Positions 35,776-47,316 of a stretch of 64,000 bases of DNA are shown piece by piece (position 1 is the first letter of the stretch; every line of letters begins with the position of its first letter). The stretch covers positions 18,128-82,127 of the forward strand of contig JAJFZO010000346.1 in assembly GCA_021397835.1 (NCBI GenBank), in the 5' to 3' direction. The notes below the pieces were generated by a model, which was given only the letters and a program-made list of their open reading frames with translations, ran no database searches and was not told the origin of the DNA. The DNA comes from Moringa oleifera. Its lineage: Eukaryota > Streptophyta > Magnoliopsida > Brassicales > Moringaceae. Position numbers and translations under genes: made by a program.

Positions 35776-37222
35776 CCCCAGCGATTTGGCCCTCGCATAA
35801 CTTGCATCATCGTTAGCTTCGCCGCACGCACCGTCGAGTTTGTCTAGCCACATCTAAGCTCATTATCCCATGATTTTTCTCATTTCGTTGCCCACCTTTT
35901 TCCCACCGATGAGGCCTTGGCAGCAGGGGTGTCACGCCTTTCCCATGCTAGCCGTTGGTTTGCTCATTGCTAACGGCCGACGATCGTGTCATCGATCGCG
36001 CTGCGCAACGATTCCCCCAAGGCAATCCTGGGCGTCGGGATCTAGCCCTGCATCTGTCGCCTCGAGGGCAAGCGATGAAGCACTCCGCATGCTCAAAATC
36101 ACCCCAGCGATTTGGCCCTCGCGTAGCATGCATCATCGTTAGCTTCGCCGCCCACACCTTCGAGTTTGTCTTGCCATATCCCAGCTCATTATCCCACGAT
36201 TTTTCTTATTTCGTTGCCCACGTTTTTTCCACCGATGAGGCCTTGGCAGCGGGGGAGTCACACCTTGCCCAGGCTGGCCATATGGCTCGCTCATTGCTAA
36301 CGATCCACGATCGTGTCATCGATCGCGCTGCGCAACGAGTCCGTCGAGGCAAGGCTGGGCTTCGGGATCCAGCCCCGCATCCGTCGCCTCGAGGGCCTGG
36401 GACGAAGCACTCCGCATGCTCAAAATCCCACCAGAGATTTGGCCCTCGCGTAGCATGCAACATCATTAGCTTCGCCGCCCACACCGTCGAGCTTGTGTAG
36501 CCACATCCCAACTCATTATCCCACGATTTTTCTCATTTTTTGCCCACGTTTTTCCCACCGATGAGGCTTTGGCAGCAGGGTGGTCATGCCTTACTCCGGC
36601 TGGCCACATCACTCCCTCATTGCTAACGGCTGACGATCGTGTCGATGATTATGCTGCGCAACGAGTCCGCAAAGACAAGCATGGGCGTCGGGATCCAGTC
36701 TCGCGTCTGCTGGCTCGAGGTCCTGTGACGAAGCACTCCGCATGCTCAAAATCCCCCCAGCGATTGGGCCCTCGCGTAGCATGCCTCATCATTAGCTTCG
36801 CCGCCCACACCGTCGAGCTTGTGTAGCCACATCCCAGCTCATTATCCCACAATTTTTCTTATTTCGTTGCCCACGTTTTTCCCACCGATGAGGCCGTGGC
36901 AGCAGGGGCGTCACGCCTTGCCCAGGCTGGCCATATGGCTCGCTCATTACTAACGGCCGACGATCGTGTCGTCGATCGCATTGCGCAACGAGTCCGCCAA
37001 GGCAAGCCTGTGCGTCGGGATGCAGCCACGCATCCGCCGCCTCAAGGGCTTGCGACGGAACACTACGCATACTCGAAATCCCCCCAGCTATTTGGCCCTC
37101 GCGTAGCATGCATCATCGTTACCTTCGTCGACTACACCGTCGAGTTTGTCTAGCCATATCCCAGCCCATTATCCCATGATTTTTCTCATTTCGTTGCCCA
37201 TGTTTTTTCCACCGATGAGGCC
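35545..37222. repeat. HOR unit 6: A (with indels)-B-C-D-E
   Basis: A starts at 35545 inside patch 2 and is over-long. B (35917), C (36243), D (36569) and E (36896) are normal. The C-D segment, from about 36107 to 36832, appears base-identical to 42947-43672, exactly 6,840 bp away. It includes the private marks GCAGCGGGGGAGTC and CAGGGTGGTCATGCC. The unit totals 1,678 bp because of the insertions in A. Confidence 0.9.
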
Positions 37223-38856
37223 TTGGCAGCAGGGGTGTCATGCCCTGCCCATGCTGGCTGTGTGGCTCGCTCATTGCTAACGGGTGACGATCATGTCGTC
37301 GATCGCACTGCGCAACGAGTCCGCCAAGCCAAACCTGGGCGTCGGGATCCAGCACTGCATCCGTTGTCTCGAGGGCAAGCGATGAAACACTCCCCATGCT
37401 CAAAATTTCCCCAGCGATTTGGCCTTCGCATAACTTGCATCATCGTTAGCTTCGCCGCACGCACCGTCGAGTTTGTCTAGCCACATCTAAGCTCATTATC
37501 CCATGATTTTTCTCATTTCGTTGCCCACGTTTTTTCCACCAATGAGGCCTTGGCAGCAGGGGTGTCACGCCTTTCCCATGCTAGCCGTTGGTTTGCTCAT
37601 TGCTAACGGCCGACGATCGTGTCATCGATCGCGCTGCGCAACGATTCCCCCAAGGCAATCCTGGGCGTCGGGATCTAGCCCTGCATCTGTCGCCTCGAGG
37701 GCAAGCGACGAAGCACTCCGCATGCTCGAAATCACCCCAGCGATTTGGCCCTCGCGTAGCTTGCATCATCGTTCGCTTTGCCCCCACACCTTCGAGTTTG
37801 TCTTGCCATATCCCAGCTCATTATCCCACGATTTTTCTCATTTCGTTGCCCATGTTTTTTCCACCGATGAGGCCTTGTCAGCAGGGGAGTCACACCTTGC
37901 CCAGGCTGGCCATATGGCTCGCTCATTGCTAACGGTCCACGATCGTATCATCGATCACGCTGCGCAACGAGTCCGTCGAGGCAAGGCTAGGCGTCGGGAT
38001 CCAGCCCCGCATCCGTCGCCTCGAGGGCCTGTGACGAAGCACTCCGCATGCTCAAAATCCCACCAGCGATTTGGCCCTCGCGTAGCATGCATCATCATTA
38101 GCTTCGCCGCCCACACCGTCGAGCTTGTGTAGCCACATTACAGCTCATTATCCCATGATTTTTCTCATTTCTTTGCCCACGTTTTTCCCACCGATCAGGC
38201 TTTGGCAGCAGGGGTGTCACGCCTTGCTCAGGCTGGCCACATCACTCCCTCATTGCTAACGGCTGACGATCGTGTCGCTGATTGTGCTGCGCAACGAGTC
38301 CGCAAAGACAAGCATGGGCATCGGGATCCAGTCTCGCGACTGCTGGCTCGAGGTCCTGTGACGAAGCACTTCGCATGCTCAAAATCCCCCCAGCGATTGG
38401 GCCCTCGCGTAGCATGCCTCATCATTAGCTTCGCCGCCCACACCGTCGAGCTTGTGTAGCCACATCTCAGCTCATTATCCCACAATTTTTCTTATTTCGT
38501 TGCCCACGTTTTTCCCACCGATGAGGCCGTGGCAGCAGGGGCGTCACGCCTTGCCCAGGCTGGCCATATGGCTCGCTCATTGCTAACGGCCGACGATCGT
38601 GTCGTCGATCGCGCTGCACAATGAGTCCGCCAAGGCAAGCCTGTGCGTCAGGATGCAGCCCCGCATCCGCCGCCTCAAGGGCTTGCGACGAAACACTCCG
38701 CATACTCGAAATCCCCCCAGCTATTTGGCCCTCGCGTAGCATGCATCATCGTTAGCTTCGCCGCCCACACCGTCGAGTTTGTCTAGCCACATCCCAGCCC
38801 ATTATCCCACGATTTTTCTCATTTTCGTTGCCCATGTTTTTCCCACCGATGAGGCC
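37223..38856. repeat. HOR unit 7: A-B-C-D-E
   Basis: Complete unit of 1,634 bp: A 37223, B 37550, C near 37877, D 38202, E 38529. B has a small change near 37775 (GTTCGCTTTGCCCCC) that removes a base. D starts GATCAGGCTTTGG instead of GATGAGG. Otherwise all type-specific marks are standard. Confidence 0.93.
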
Positions 38857-40800
38857 TTGGCAGCAGGGGTGTCATGCCCTGCCCATGCTGGCTATGTGGC
38901 TCGCTCATTGCTAACGGGTGACGATCACGTCGTCGATCGCACTGCGCAACGAGTCCGCCAAGCCAAACCTGGGCGTCGGGATCCAGCACTGCATCCGTTG
39001 TCTCGAGGGCAAGCAATGAAACACTCCCCATGCTCAAAATCTCCCCAGCAATTTGGCCCTCGCATAACATGCATCATCGTTAGCTTCGTCGCACTCACCG
39101 TCTAGTTTGTCTAGCCACATCTAAGCTCATTATCCCATGATTTTTCTCATTTCGTTGCCCACGTTTTTCCCACCGATGAGACCTTGGCAGCAGGGGTGTC
39201 ACGCCTTTCCCACGCTAGCCGTTGGTTTGCTCATTGCTAACGGCCGGCGATCGTGTCATCGATCGCGCTGTGCAACGATTCCCCAAGGCAATCCTGGGTC
39301 GGGATCCAGCCCTACATCTGTCGCCTCGAGGGCAAGCGACGAAGCACTCCGCATGCTCGAAATCACCCCAGCGATTTGGCCCTCGCGTAGCATGCATCAT
39401 CGTTAGCTTCGCCGCCCACACCTTCGAGTTTGTCTTGCCATATCCCAGCTCATTATCCCACGATTTTTCTCATTTCGTTGCCCACGCTTTTTCCACCGAT
39501 GAGGCCTTGGCAGCAGGGGAGTCACACCTTGCCCAGGCTGGCCATATGGCTCGCTCATTGCTAACGATCCACGATCGTGTCATCGATCACGCTGCGCAAC
39601 GAGTCCGTCGAGGCAAGGCTGGGCGTCGGGATCCAGCCCTGCATCCGTCGCCTCGAGGGCCTGTGATGAAGCACTCCGCATGCTCAAAATCCCACCAGCG
39701 ATTTGGCCCTCGCGTAGCATGCATCATCATTAGCTTCACCGCCCACACCGTCGAGCTTGTGTAGCCACATCCCAGCTCATTATCCCACGATTTTTCTCAT
39801 TTCTTTGCCCACGTTTTTCCCACCGATGAGGCTTTGGCAGCAGGGGTGTCACGGCTTGCTCAGGCTGGCCACATCACTCCCTCATTGCTAACGGCTGACG
39901 ATCGTGTCGCTGATTGTGCTGCGCAACAAGTCCGCAAAGACAAGCATGGGCGTCGGGATCCAGCCTCGCGTCTGCTGGCTCGAGGTCCTGTGACGAAGCA
40001 CTCCGCATGCTCAAAATCCCCCCAACGATTGGGCCCTCGCGTAGCATACCTCATCATTAGCTTCGCCGCCCACACCGTCGAGCTTGTGTAGCCACATCCC
40101 AGCTCATTATCCCACGATTTCTCTTATTTCGTTGCCCACGTTTTTCCCACCGATGAGGCCGTGGTAGCAGGGGCGTCACGCCTTGCGCAGGCTGGCCATA
40201 TGGCTCGCTCATTGCTAACGGCCGACGATCGTGTCGTCGATCGCGCTGCGCAATGAGTCCGCCAAGGCAAGCTTGTGCGTCGGGATGCAGCCCCGCATCC
40301 GCTACCTCAAGGGCTTGCGACGAAACACTCCGCATACTCGGAATCCCCCCAGCTATTTGGCCCTCGCGTAGCATGCATGATCGTTAGCTTCGCCGCCCAC
40401 ACCGTCGAGCTTGTGTAGCCACATCTCAGCTCATTATCCCACAATTTTTCTTATTTCGTTGCCCACGTTTTTCCCACCGATGAGGCCGTGGTAGCAGGGG
40501 CGTCACGCCTTGCCCAAGCTGGCCATATGGCTCGCTCATTGCTAACGGCCGATTGATGCTGCGCAACGAGTCCGCCAGGGCAAGCCTGTGCGTCGGGGTG
40601 CAGCCCCGCATCCGCCGCCTCAAGGGCTTGCGACGGAACACTCCGCATACTCGAAATCCCCCCAGCAATTTGAACCTCGCGTATCATGCACCATCGTTAC
40701 CTTCGTCGCCCACACCGTCGAGTTTGTCTAGCCATATCCCAGCCCATTATCCCACGATTTTTCTCATTTCGTTGCCCATGTTTTTCCCACCGATGAGGCC
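38857..40800. repeat. HOR unit 8: A-B-C-D-E-E', six monomers
   Basis: A 38857, B 39186, C near 39510, D 39834 and E 40161 are followed by a second E-type monomer at 40488 that has the 14-bp net deletion (E'). Both E copies have GGCCGTGGTAGCAGG, so E' may be a partly converted duplicate. B carries two small deletions (ATTCCCCAAGGC, CTGGGTCGGG) shared only with the unit at 52190. Confidence 0.92.
40488..40800. repeat. E' monomer, supernumerary copy
   Basis: Length 313 bp. After GCTAACGGCCGA the 18-base dyad segment is replaced by four bases (TTGA) before the GCTGCGC continuation. It lies directly after a full-length E, the only E-E' doublet seen, and explains the 1,944-bp unit. Confidence 0.9.
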
Positions 40801-42430
40801 TTGGCAGCAGGGGGGTCATGCCCTGCCCATGCTGGCTGTGTGGCTCGCTCATTGCTAACGGGTGACGATCATGTCGTCGATCGCACTGCGCAACGAGTCC
40901 GCCAAGCCAAACCTGGGCGTCGGGATCCAGCACTGCATCCGTTGTCTCGAGGGCAAGCGATGAAACATTCCCCATGCTCAAAATCTCCCCAGCGATTTGG
41001 CCCTCGCATAACATTCATCATCGTTAGCTTCGCCGCACGCACCGTCGAGTTTGTCTAGCCACATCCAAGCTCATTATCCCATGATTTTTCTCATTTCGTT
41101 GCCCACGTTTTTCCCACCGATGAGGCCTTGGCAGCAGGGGTGTCACGCCTTTCCCATGCTAGCCGTTGGTTTGCTCATTGCTAACGGCCGACGATCGTGT
41201 CATCGATCGCGCTGCGTAACGATTCGCCCAAGGCAATCTTGGGCGTCGGGATCCAGCCCTGCATCTGTCGCCTTGAGGGCAAGCGACGAAGCACTCCGCA
41301 TGCTCGAAATCACCCCAGCGATTTGGCCCTCGCGTAGCATGCATCATCGTTAGCTTCGCCGCCCACACCTTCGAGTTTGTCTTGCCATATCCCAGCTCAT
41401 TATCCCACAATTTTTCTCATTTCGTTGCCCACGTTTTTTCCACCGATGAGGCCTTGGCAGCAAGGGAGTCACACCTTGCCCAGGCTGGCCATATGGCTCG
41501 CTCATTGCTAACGGTCCACGATCATGTCATCGATCGCGCTGCGCAATGAGTCCGTCGAGGCAAGGCTGGGCGTCGGGATCCAGCCATGCATCTGTCGCCT
41601 CGAGGGCCTGTGACGAAGCACTTCGCATGCTCAAAATCCCACCAGCGATTTGGCCCTCGCATAGCATGCATCATCATTAGCTTCGCCGCCCACACCGTCG
41701 AGCTTGTGTAGCCACATCCCAGCCATTATCCCAGATTTTTCTCATTTCTTTTTGCCCCTTTTACCACCGATGAGGGCTTTGGCAGCAGGGTGTCACACCT
41801 GATCACGTGGCCCACATCACTCCCTCAATGCTAACGGTGACGATCGTGGTCGCTGATTGTTGTGCGCAACGATGTCCGCAAAGTACAAGCATGGGCGTCG
41901 GGATCCAGTCTCGCGTTGCTGGCTCGAGGTCCATTGTGACAAAGCCACTCGCATGCTCAAAATCCCCCCAGCGATTTTGCGGCCCCTCGGTAGAATTGCC
42001 TCATCATTAGCTTCGCCGGCCCACACCGCGAGCTTGGTGTCGCCACATCTCAGCCTCATTATCCCATAATTTTTCTTATTCGTCTGCCCAGTTTTTCCCA
42101 CCGTGAGGCCGTGGCAAAGCAGGGAGCGGCGTCCGCCTTGCCCAGGCGGCCATATGGCTCGCTCATTGCTAACGTACGAATTGACCGTCTGCGCAACGAG
42201 TCCGCCAAGGCAAGCCTGTGCGTCGGGATGCAGCCCCGCATCCGCCGCCTCAAGGGCTTGCGACGGAACACTCCGCATACTCGAAATCCCCCCAGCAATT
42301 TGAACCTCGCGTATCATGCACCATCGTTACCTTCGTCGCCCACACCGTCGAGTTTGTCTAGCCATATCCCAGCCCATTATCCCACGATTTTTCTCATTTC
42401 GTTGCCCATGTTTTTCCCACCGATGAGGCC
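40801..42430. repeat. HOR unit 9: A-B-C-D-E', with damaged D and E'
   Basis: A 40801, B near 41128 and C near 41455 are standard. D (near 41780) and the E-type monomer (near 42110) carry many small indels but keep D marks (CCCACATCACTCCCTC, CTGGCTCGAGGTCC) and E marks (GCCTGTGCGTCGGG). The E copy appears to be the deleted form (GAATTGACCGTCTGCGC). The overall 1,630 bp is close to normal because insertions and deletions nearly cancel. Confidence 0.85.
41718..42190. other. Indel-rich, probably uncorrected patch 3
   Basis: Single-base gains and losses occur every 10-30 bases, for example CCCAGCCATTATCCCAGATT, GCCCCTTTTACCACCG, CACCTGATCACGTGGCCC, GATCGTGGTCGCTG, GCGGCCCCTCGG, GTCTGCCCAG and GGGAGCGGCGTCCGCC. 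The sequence returns abruptly to a near-perfect E' copy after 42190. The abrupt edges and indel bias resemble patches 1 and 2. Confidence 0.72.
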
Positions 42431-44048
42431 TTGGCAGCAGGGGTGTCATGCCCTACCCATGCTGGCTGTGTGGCTCGATCATTGCTAACGGGTGACGATC
42501 ATGTCGTCGATCGCACTGCGCAACGAGTCCGCCAAGCCAAACTTGGGCGTCGGGATCCAGCATTGCATCCGTTGTCTCGAGGGCAAGCGATGAAACACTC
42601 CCCATGCTCAAAATCTCCCCAGCGATTTGGCCCTCGCATAACATGAATCATCGTTAGCTTCGCCGCACGCACCGTCGAGTTTGTCTAGCCACATCTAAGA
42701 TCATTATCCCATGATTTTTCTCATTTCGTTGCCCACGTTTTTCCCACCGATGAGGCCTTGGCAGCAGGGGTGTCACGCCTTTCCCATGCTAACCGTTGGT
42801 TTGCTCATTGCTAACGACCGACGATCGTGTCATCGATCGCGCTGCGCAACGATTCCGCCAAGGAAATCCTGGGCGTCGGGATCCAGCCCTGCATCTGTCG
42901 CCTCGAGGGCAAGCGACGAAGCACTCCGCATGCTCGAAATCACCCAGCGATTTGGCCCTCGCGTAGCATGCATCATCGTTAGCTTCGCCGCCCACACCTT
43001 CGAGTTTGTCTTGCCATATCCCAGCTCATTATCCCACGATTTTTCTTATTTCGTTGCCCACGTTTTTTCCACCGATGAGGCCTTGGCAGCGGGGGAGTCA
43101 CACCTTGCCCAGGCTGGCCATATGGCTCGCTCATTGCTAACGATCCACGATCGTGTCATCGATCGCGCTGCGCAACGAGTCCGTCGAGGCAAGGCTGGGC
43201 TTCGGGATCCAGCCCCGCATCCGTCGCCTCGAGGGCCTGGGACGAAGCACTCCGCATGCTCAAAATCCCACCAGAGATTTGGCCCTCGCGTAGCATGCAA
43301 CATCATTAGCTTCGCCGCCCACACCGTCGAGCTTGTGTAGCCACATCCCAACTCATTATCCCACGATTTTTCTCATTTTTTGCCCACGTTTTTCCCACCG
43401 ATGAGGCTTTGGCAGCAGGGTGGTCATGCCTTACTCCGGCTGGCCACATCACTCCCTCATTGCTAACGGCTGACGATCGTGTCGATGATTATGCTGCGCA
43501 ACGAGTCCGCAAAGACAAGCATGGGCGTCGGGATCCAGTCTCGCGTCTGCTGGCTCGAGGTCCTGTGACGAAGCACTCCGCATGCTCAAAATCCCCCCAG
43601 CGATTGGGCCCTCGCGTAGCATGCCTCATCATTAGCTTCGCCGCCCACACCGTCGAGCTTGTGTAGCCACATCTCAGCTCATTATCCCACAATTTTTCTT
43701 ATTTCATTGCCCACGTTTTTCCCACCGATGAGGCCGTGGCAGCAGGGGCGTCACGCCTTGCCCAGGCTGGCCATATGGCTCGCTCATTGCTAACAGCCGA
43801 TTGACGCGGCGCAACGAGTCCGCCAAGGCAAGCCTGTGCGTCGGGATGCAGCTCCGCATCCGCCGCCTCAAGGGCTTGCGACGGAACACTCCGCATACTC
43901 GAAATCCCCCCAGCTATTTGGCCCTCGCGTATCATGCACCATCGTTACCTTCGTCGCCCACACCGTCGAGTTTGTCTAGCCATATCCCAACCCATTATCC
44001 CACGATTTTTCTCATTTCGTTGCCCATGTTTTTCCCACCGATGAGGCC
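42431..44048. repeat. HOR unit 10: A-B-C-D-E'
   Basis: A 42431, B 42758, C near 43083, D 43409 and E' 43736 give 1,618 bp. C and D appear identical to those of the unit at 35545 over roughly 725 bp. D has lost a base in the run ahead of it (TCATTTTTTGCCC), also shared with that unit. Confidence 0.93.
43736..44048. repeat. E' monomer (14-bp net deletion)
   Basis: Length 313 bp. The CGATCG-N6-CGATCG dyad is missing and four bases stand in its place (AACAGCCGATTGACGC). This copy has GCGGCGCAACGAG where others have GCTGCGCAACGAG. E' alternates irregularly with full E among HOR units. Confidence 0.9.
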
Positions 44049-45682
44049 TTGGCAGCAGGGGTGTCATGCCCTGCCCATGCTGGCTGTGTGGCTCGCTCAT
44101 TGCTAACGGGTGACGATCATATCGTCGATCGCACTGCGCAACGAGTCCGCCAAGCCAAACCTGGGCGTCGGGATCCAGCATTGCATCCGTTGTCTCGAGG
44201 GCAAGCGATGAAACACTCCCCATGCTCAAAATCTCCCCAGCGATTTGGCCCTCGCATAACATGCATCATCGTTAGCTTCGCCGCACGCACCGTCGAGTTT
44301 GTCTAGCCACATCTAAGCTCATTATCCCATGATTTTTCTCATTTCGTTGCCCACATTTTTTCCACCGATGAGGCCTTGGCAGCAGGGGTGTCACGCCTTT
44401 CCCATGCTAGCCGTTGGTTTGCTCATGGCTAACGGCCGACGATCGTGTCATCGATCGCGCTGCGCAACGATTCCCCCAAGGCAATCCTGGGCGTCGGGAT
44501 CCAGCCCTGCATCTGTCGCCTCGAGGGCAAGCGACGAAGCACTCCGCATGCTCGAAATCATCCCAGCGATTTGGCCCTCGCGTAGCTTGCATCATCGTTA
44601 GCTTCGCCGCCCACACCTTCTAGTTTGTCTTGCCATATCCCAGCTCATTATCCCACGATTTTTCTCATTTCGTTGCCCACGTTTTTTCCACCGATGAGGC
44701 CTTGGCAGCAGGGGAGTCACACCTTGCCCAGGCTGGCCATATGGCTCGCTCATTGCTAACGGTCCACGATCATGTCATCGATCGCGCTGCGCAATGAGTC
44801 CGTCGAGGCAAGGCTGGGCGTCGGGATCTAGCCCCGCATCCGTCGCCTCGAGGGCCTGTGACGAAGCACTCCGCATACTCAAAATCCCACCAGCGATTTG
44901 GCCCTCGCGTAGCATGCATCATCATTAGCTTCGCCGGCCCACACCGTCGAGCTTGTGTAGCCACATCCCAGCTCATTATCCCACGATTTTTCTCATTTCT
45001 TTGCTCATGTTTTTCCCATCGATGAGGCTTTGGCAGCAGGGGTGTCACGCCTTGCTCAGGCTGGCCACATCACTCCCTCATTGCTAACGGCTGACGATCG
45101 TGTCTCTGATTGTGCTGCGCAACGAGTCCGCAAAGACAAGCATGGGCGTCAAGATCCAGCCTCGCGTCTGCTGGCTCGAGGTCCTGTGACGAAGCACTCC
45201 GCATGCTCAAAATCCCCCCAACGATTGGGCCCTCTCGTAGCATGCCTCATCATTAGCTTCGCCGCCCACACCGTCGAGCTTGTGTAGCCACATGCCAGCT
45301 CATTATCCCACGATTTCTCTTATTTCGTTGCCCACGTTTTTCCCACCGATGAGGCCGTGGCAGCAGGGGCGTCACGCCTTGCCCAGGCTGGCCATATGGC
45401 TCGCTCATTGCTAACGGCCGACGATCGTGTCGTCGATCGCGCTGCGCAACGAGTCCGCCAAGGCAAGCCTGTGCGTTGGGATGCAGCCCCGCATCCGCCG
45501 CCTCAAGTGCTTGCGACGGAACACTCCGCATACTCGAAATCCCCCCAGCTATTTAGCCCTCGTGTAGCATGCATCATCGTTACCTTCGTCGCCCACACCG
45601 TCGAGTTTGTCTAGCCATATCCCAGCCCATTATCCCACGATTTTTCTCATTCGTTGCCCAAGATTTTCCCACCGATGAGGCC
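44049..45682. repeat. HOR unit 11: A-B-C-D-E
   Basis: A 44049, B 44376, C 44702, D 45030 and E 45357 total 1,634 bp. The end of B and all of C share private variants with the unit at 30911, about 13.14 kb upstream. D has GTGTCTCTGATTGTGC and GTCAAGATCC. Confidence 0.93.
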
Positions 45683-47316
45683 TTGGCAGCAGTGGTGTCA
45701 TGCCCTACCCATGCTGGCTGTGTGGCTCGCTCATTGCTAACGGGTGACGATCATGTCGTCGATCGCACTGCGCAACGAGTCCGCCAAGCCAAACCTGGGC
45801 GTCGAGATCCAGCACTGCATCCAAGGTCTCGAGGGCAAGCGATGAAGCACTCCCTATGCTCAAAATCTCCCTAGCGATTTGGCCCTCGCATAACATGCAT
45901 CATCGTTAGCTTCGCCGCACGCACCGTCGAGTTTGTCTAGCCACATCTAAGCTCATTATCCCATGATTTTTCTCATTTCGTTGCCCACGTTTTTCCCACC
46001 GATGAGGCCTTGGCAGCAGGGGTGTCACGCCTTTCCCATGCTAGCCATTAGTTTGCTCATTGCTAACGGCCGACGATCGTGTCATCGATTGCGCTGTGGA
46101 ACGATTCCACCAAGGCAATCCTGGGCGTCGGGATCCAGCCCTGCATCTGTCGCCTCGAGGGCAAGCGACGAAGCACTCCGCATGCTCGAAATCACCCCAG
46201 CGATTTGGCCCTCGCGTAGCATGCATCATCGTTAGCTTCGCCGCCCACACCTTCGAGTTTGTCTTGCCATATCCCAGCTCATTATCCCAAGATTTTTCTC
46301 ATTTCGTTGCCCACGCTTTTTCCACCTATGAGGCCTTGGCAGACGGGGAGTCACACCTTGCCCAGGTTGGCCGTATGGCTCGCTCATTGCTAACGGTCCA
46401 CGATCGTGTCATCGATCGCGCTGCGCAACGAGTCCGTCGAGGCAAGGCTGGGCGTCGGGATCCAGCCTCGCATCCGTCGCCTCGAGGGCCTGTGATGAAG
46501 CACTCCGCATGCTCAAAATCCAACCAGCGATTTGGCCCTCGCGTAGCTTGCATCATCATTAGCTTCGCCGCCCACACCGTCGAGCTTGTGTAGCCACATC
46601 CCAGCTCATTATCCCACGATTTTTCTCATTTCTTTGCCCACGTTTTTCCCACCGATGAGGCTTTGGCAGCAGGGGTGTCACGCCTTGCTCAGGCTGGCCA
46701 CATCACTCCCTCATTGCTAACGGCTGACGATCGTGTCGCTGATTGTGCTGCGAAACGAGTCCGCAAAGACAAGCATGGGCGTCGGGATCCAACCCCTCGT
46801 CCGCTGGCTCGAGGGCTTGCGACGGAACACTCCGCATACTCGAAATCCCCCCAACGATTGGGCCCTCGCGTAGCATGCCTCATCATTAGCTTCGCCGCCC
46901 ACACCGTCGAGCTTGTGTAGCCACATCCCAGCTCATTATCCCACGATTTCTCTTATTTCGTTGCCCACGTTTTTCCCACCGATGAGGCCGTGGCAGCAGG
47001 GGCGTCACGCCTTGCCCAGGCTGGCCATATGGCTCGCTCATTGCTAACGGCCGACGATCGTGTCGTCGATCGTGCTGCGCAATGAGTCCGCCAATGCAAG
47101 CCTGTGCGTTGGGATGCAGCCCCGCATCCGCCGCCTCAAGGGCTTGCGACGAAACACTCCGCATACTCGAAATCCCCCCAGCTATTTGGCCCTCGCGTAG
47201 CATGCATCATCGTTAGCTTCGCCTCCCACACCGTCGAGTTTGTCTAGCCATATCCCAGCCCATTATCCCACGATTTTTCTCATTTCGTTGCCCATGTTTT
47301 TCCCACCGATGAGGCC
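45683..47316. repeat. HOR unit 12: A-B-C-D-E
   Basis: A 45683, B near 46010, C near 46337, D 46663 and E 46990 total 1,634 bp. A has CATCCAAGGTCTCGAGG in place of the usual CATCCGTTGTCTC. The second half of D is E-like (GGCTTGCGACGG, CATACTCGAAATC), which is a D/E conversion tract of at least 30 bp near 46810-46845. Confidence 0.92.
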
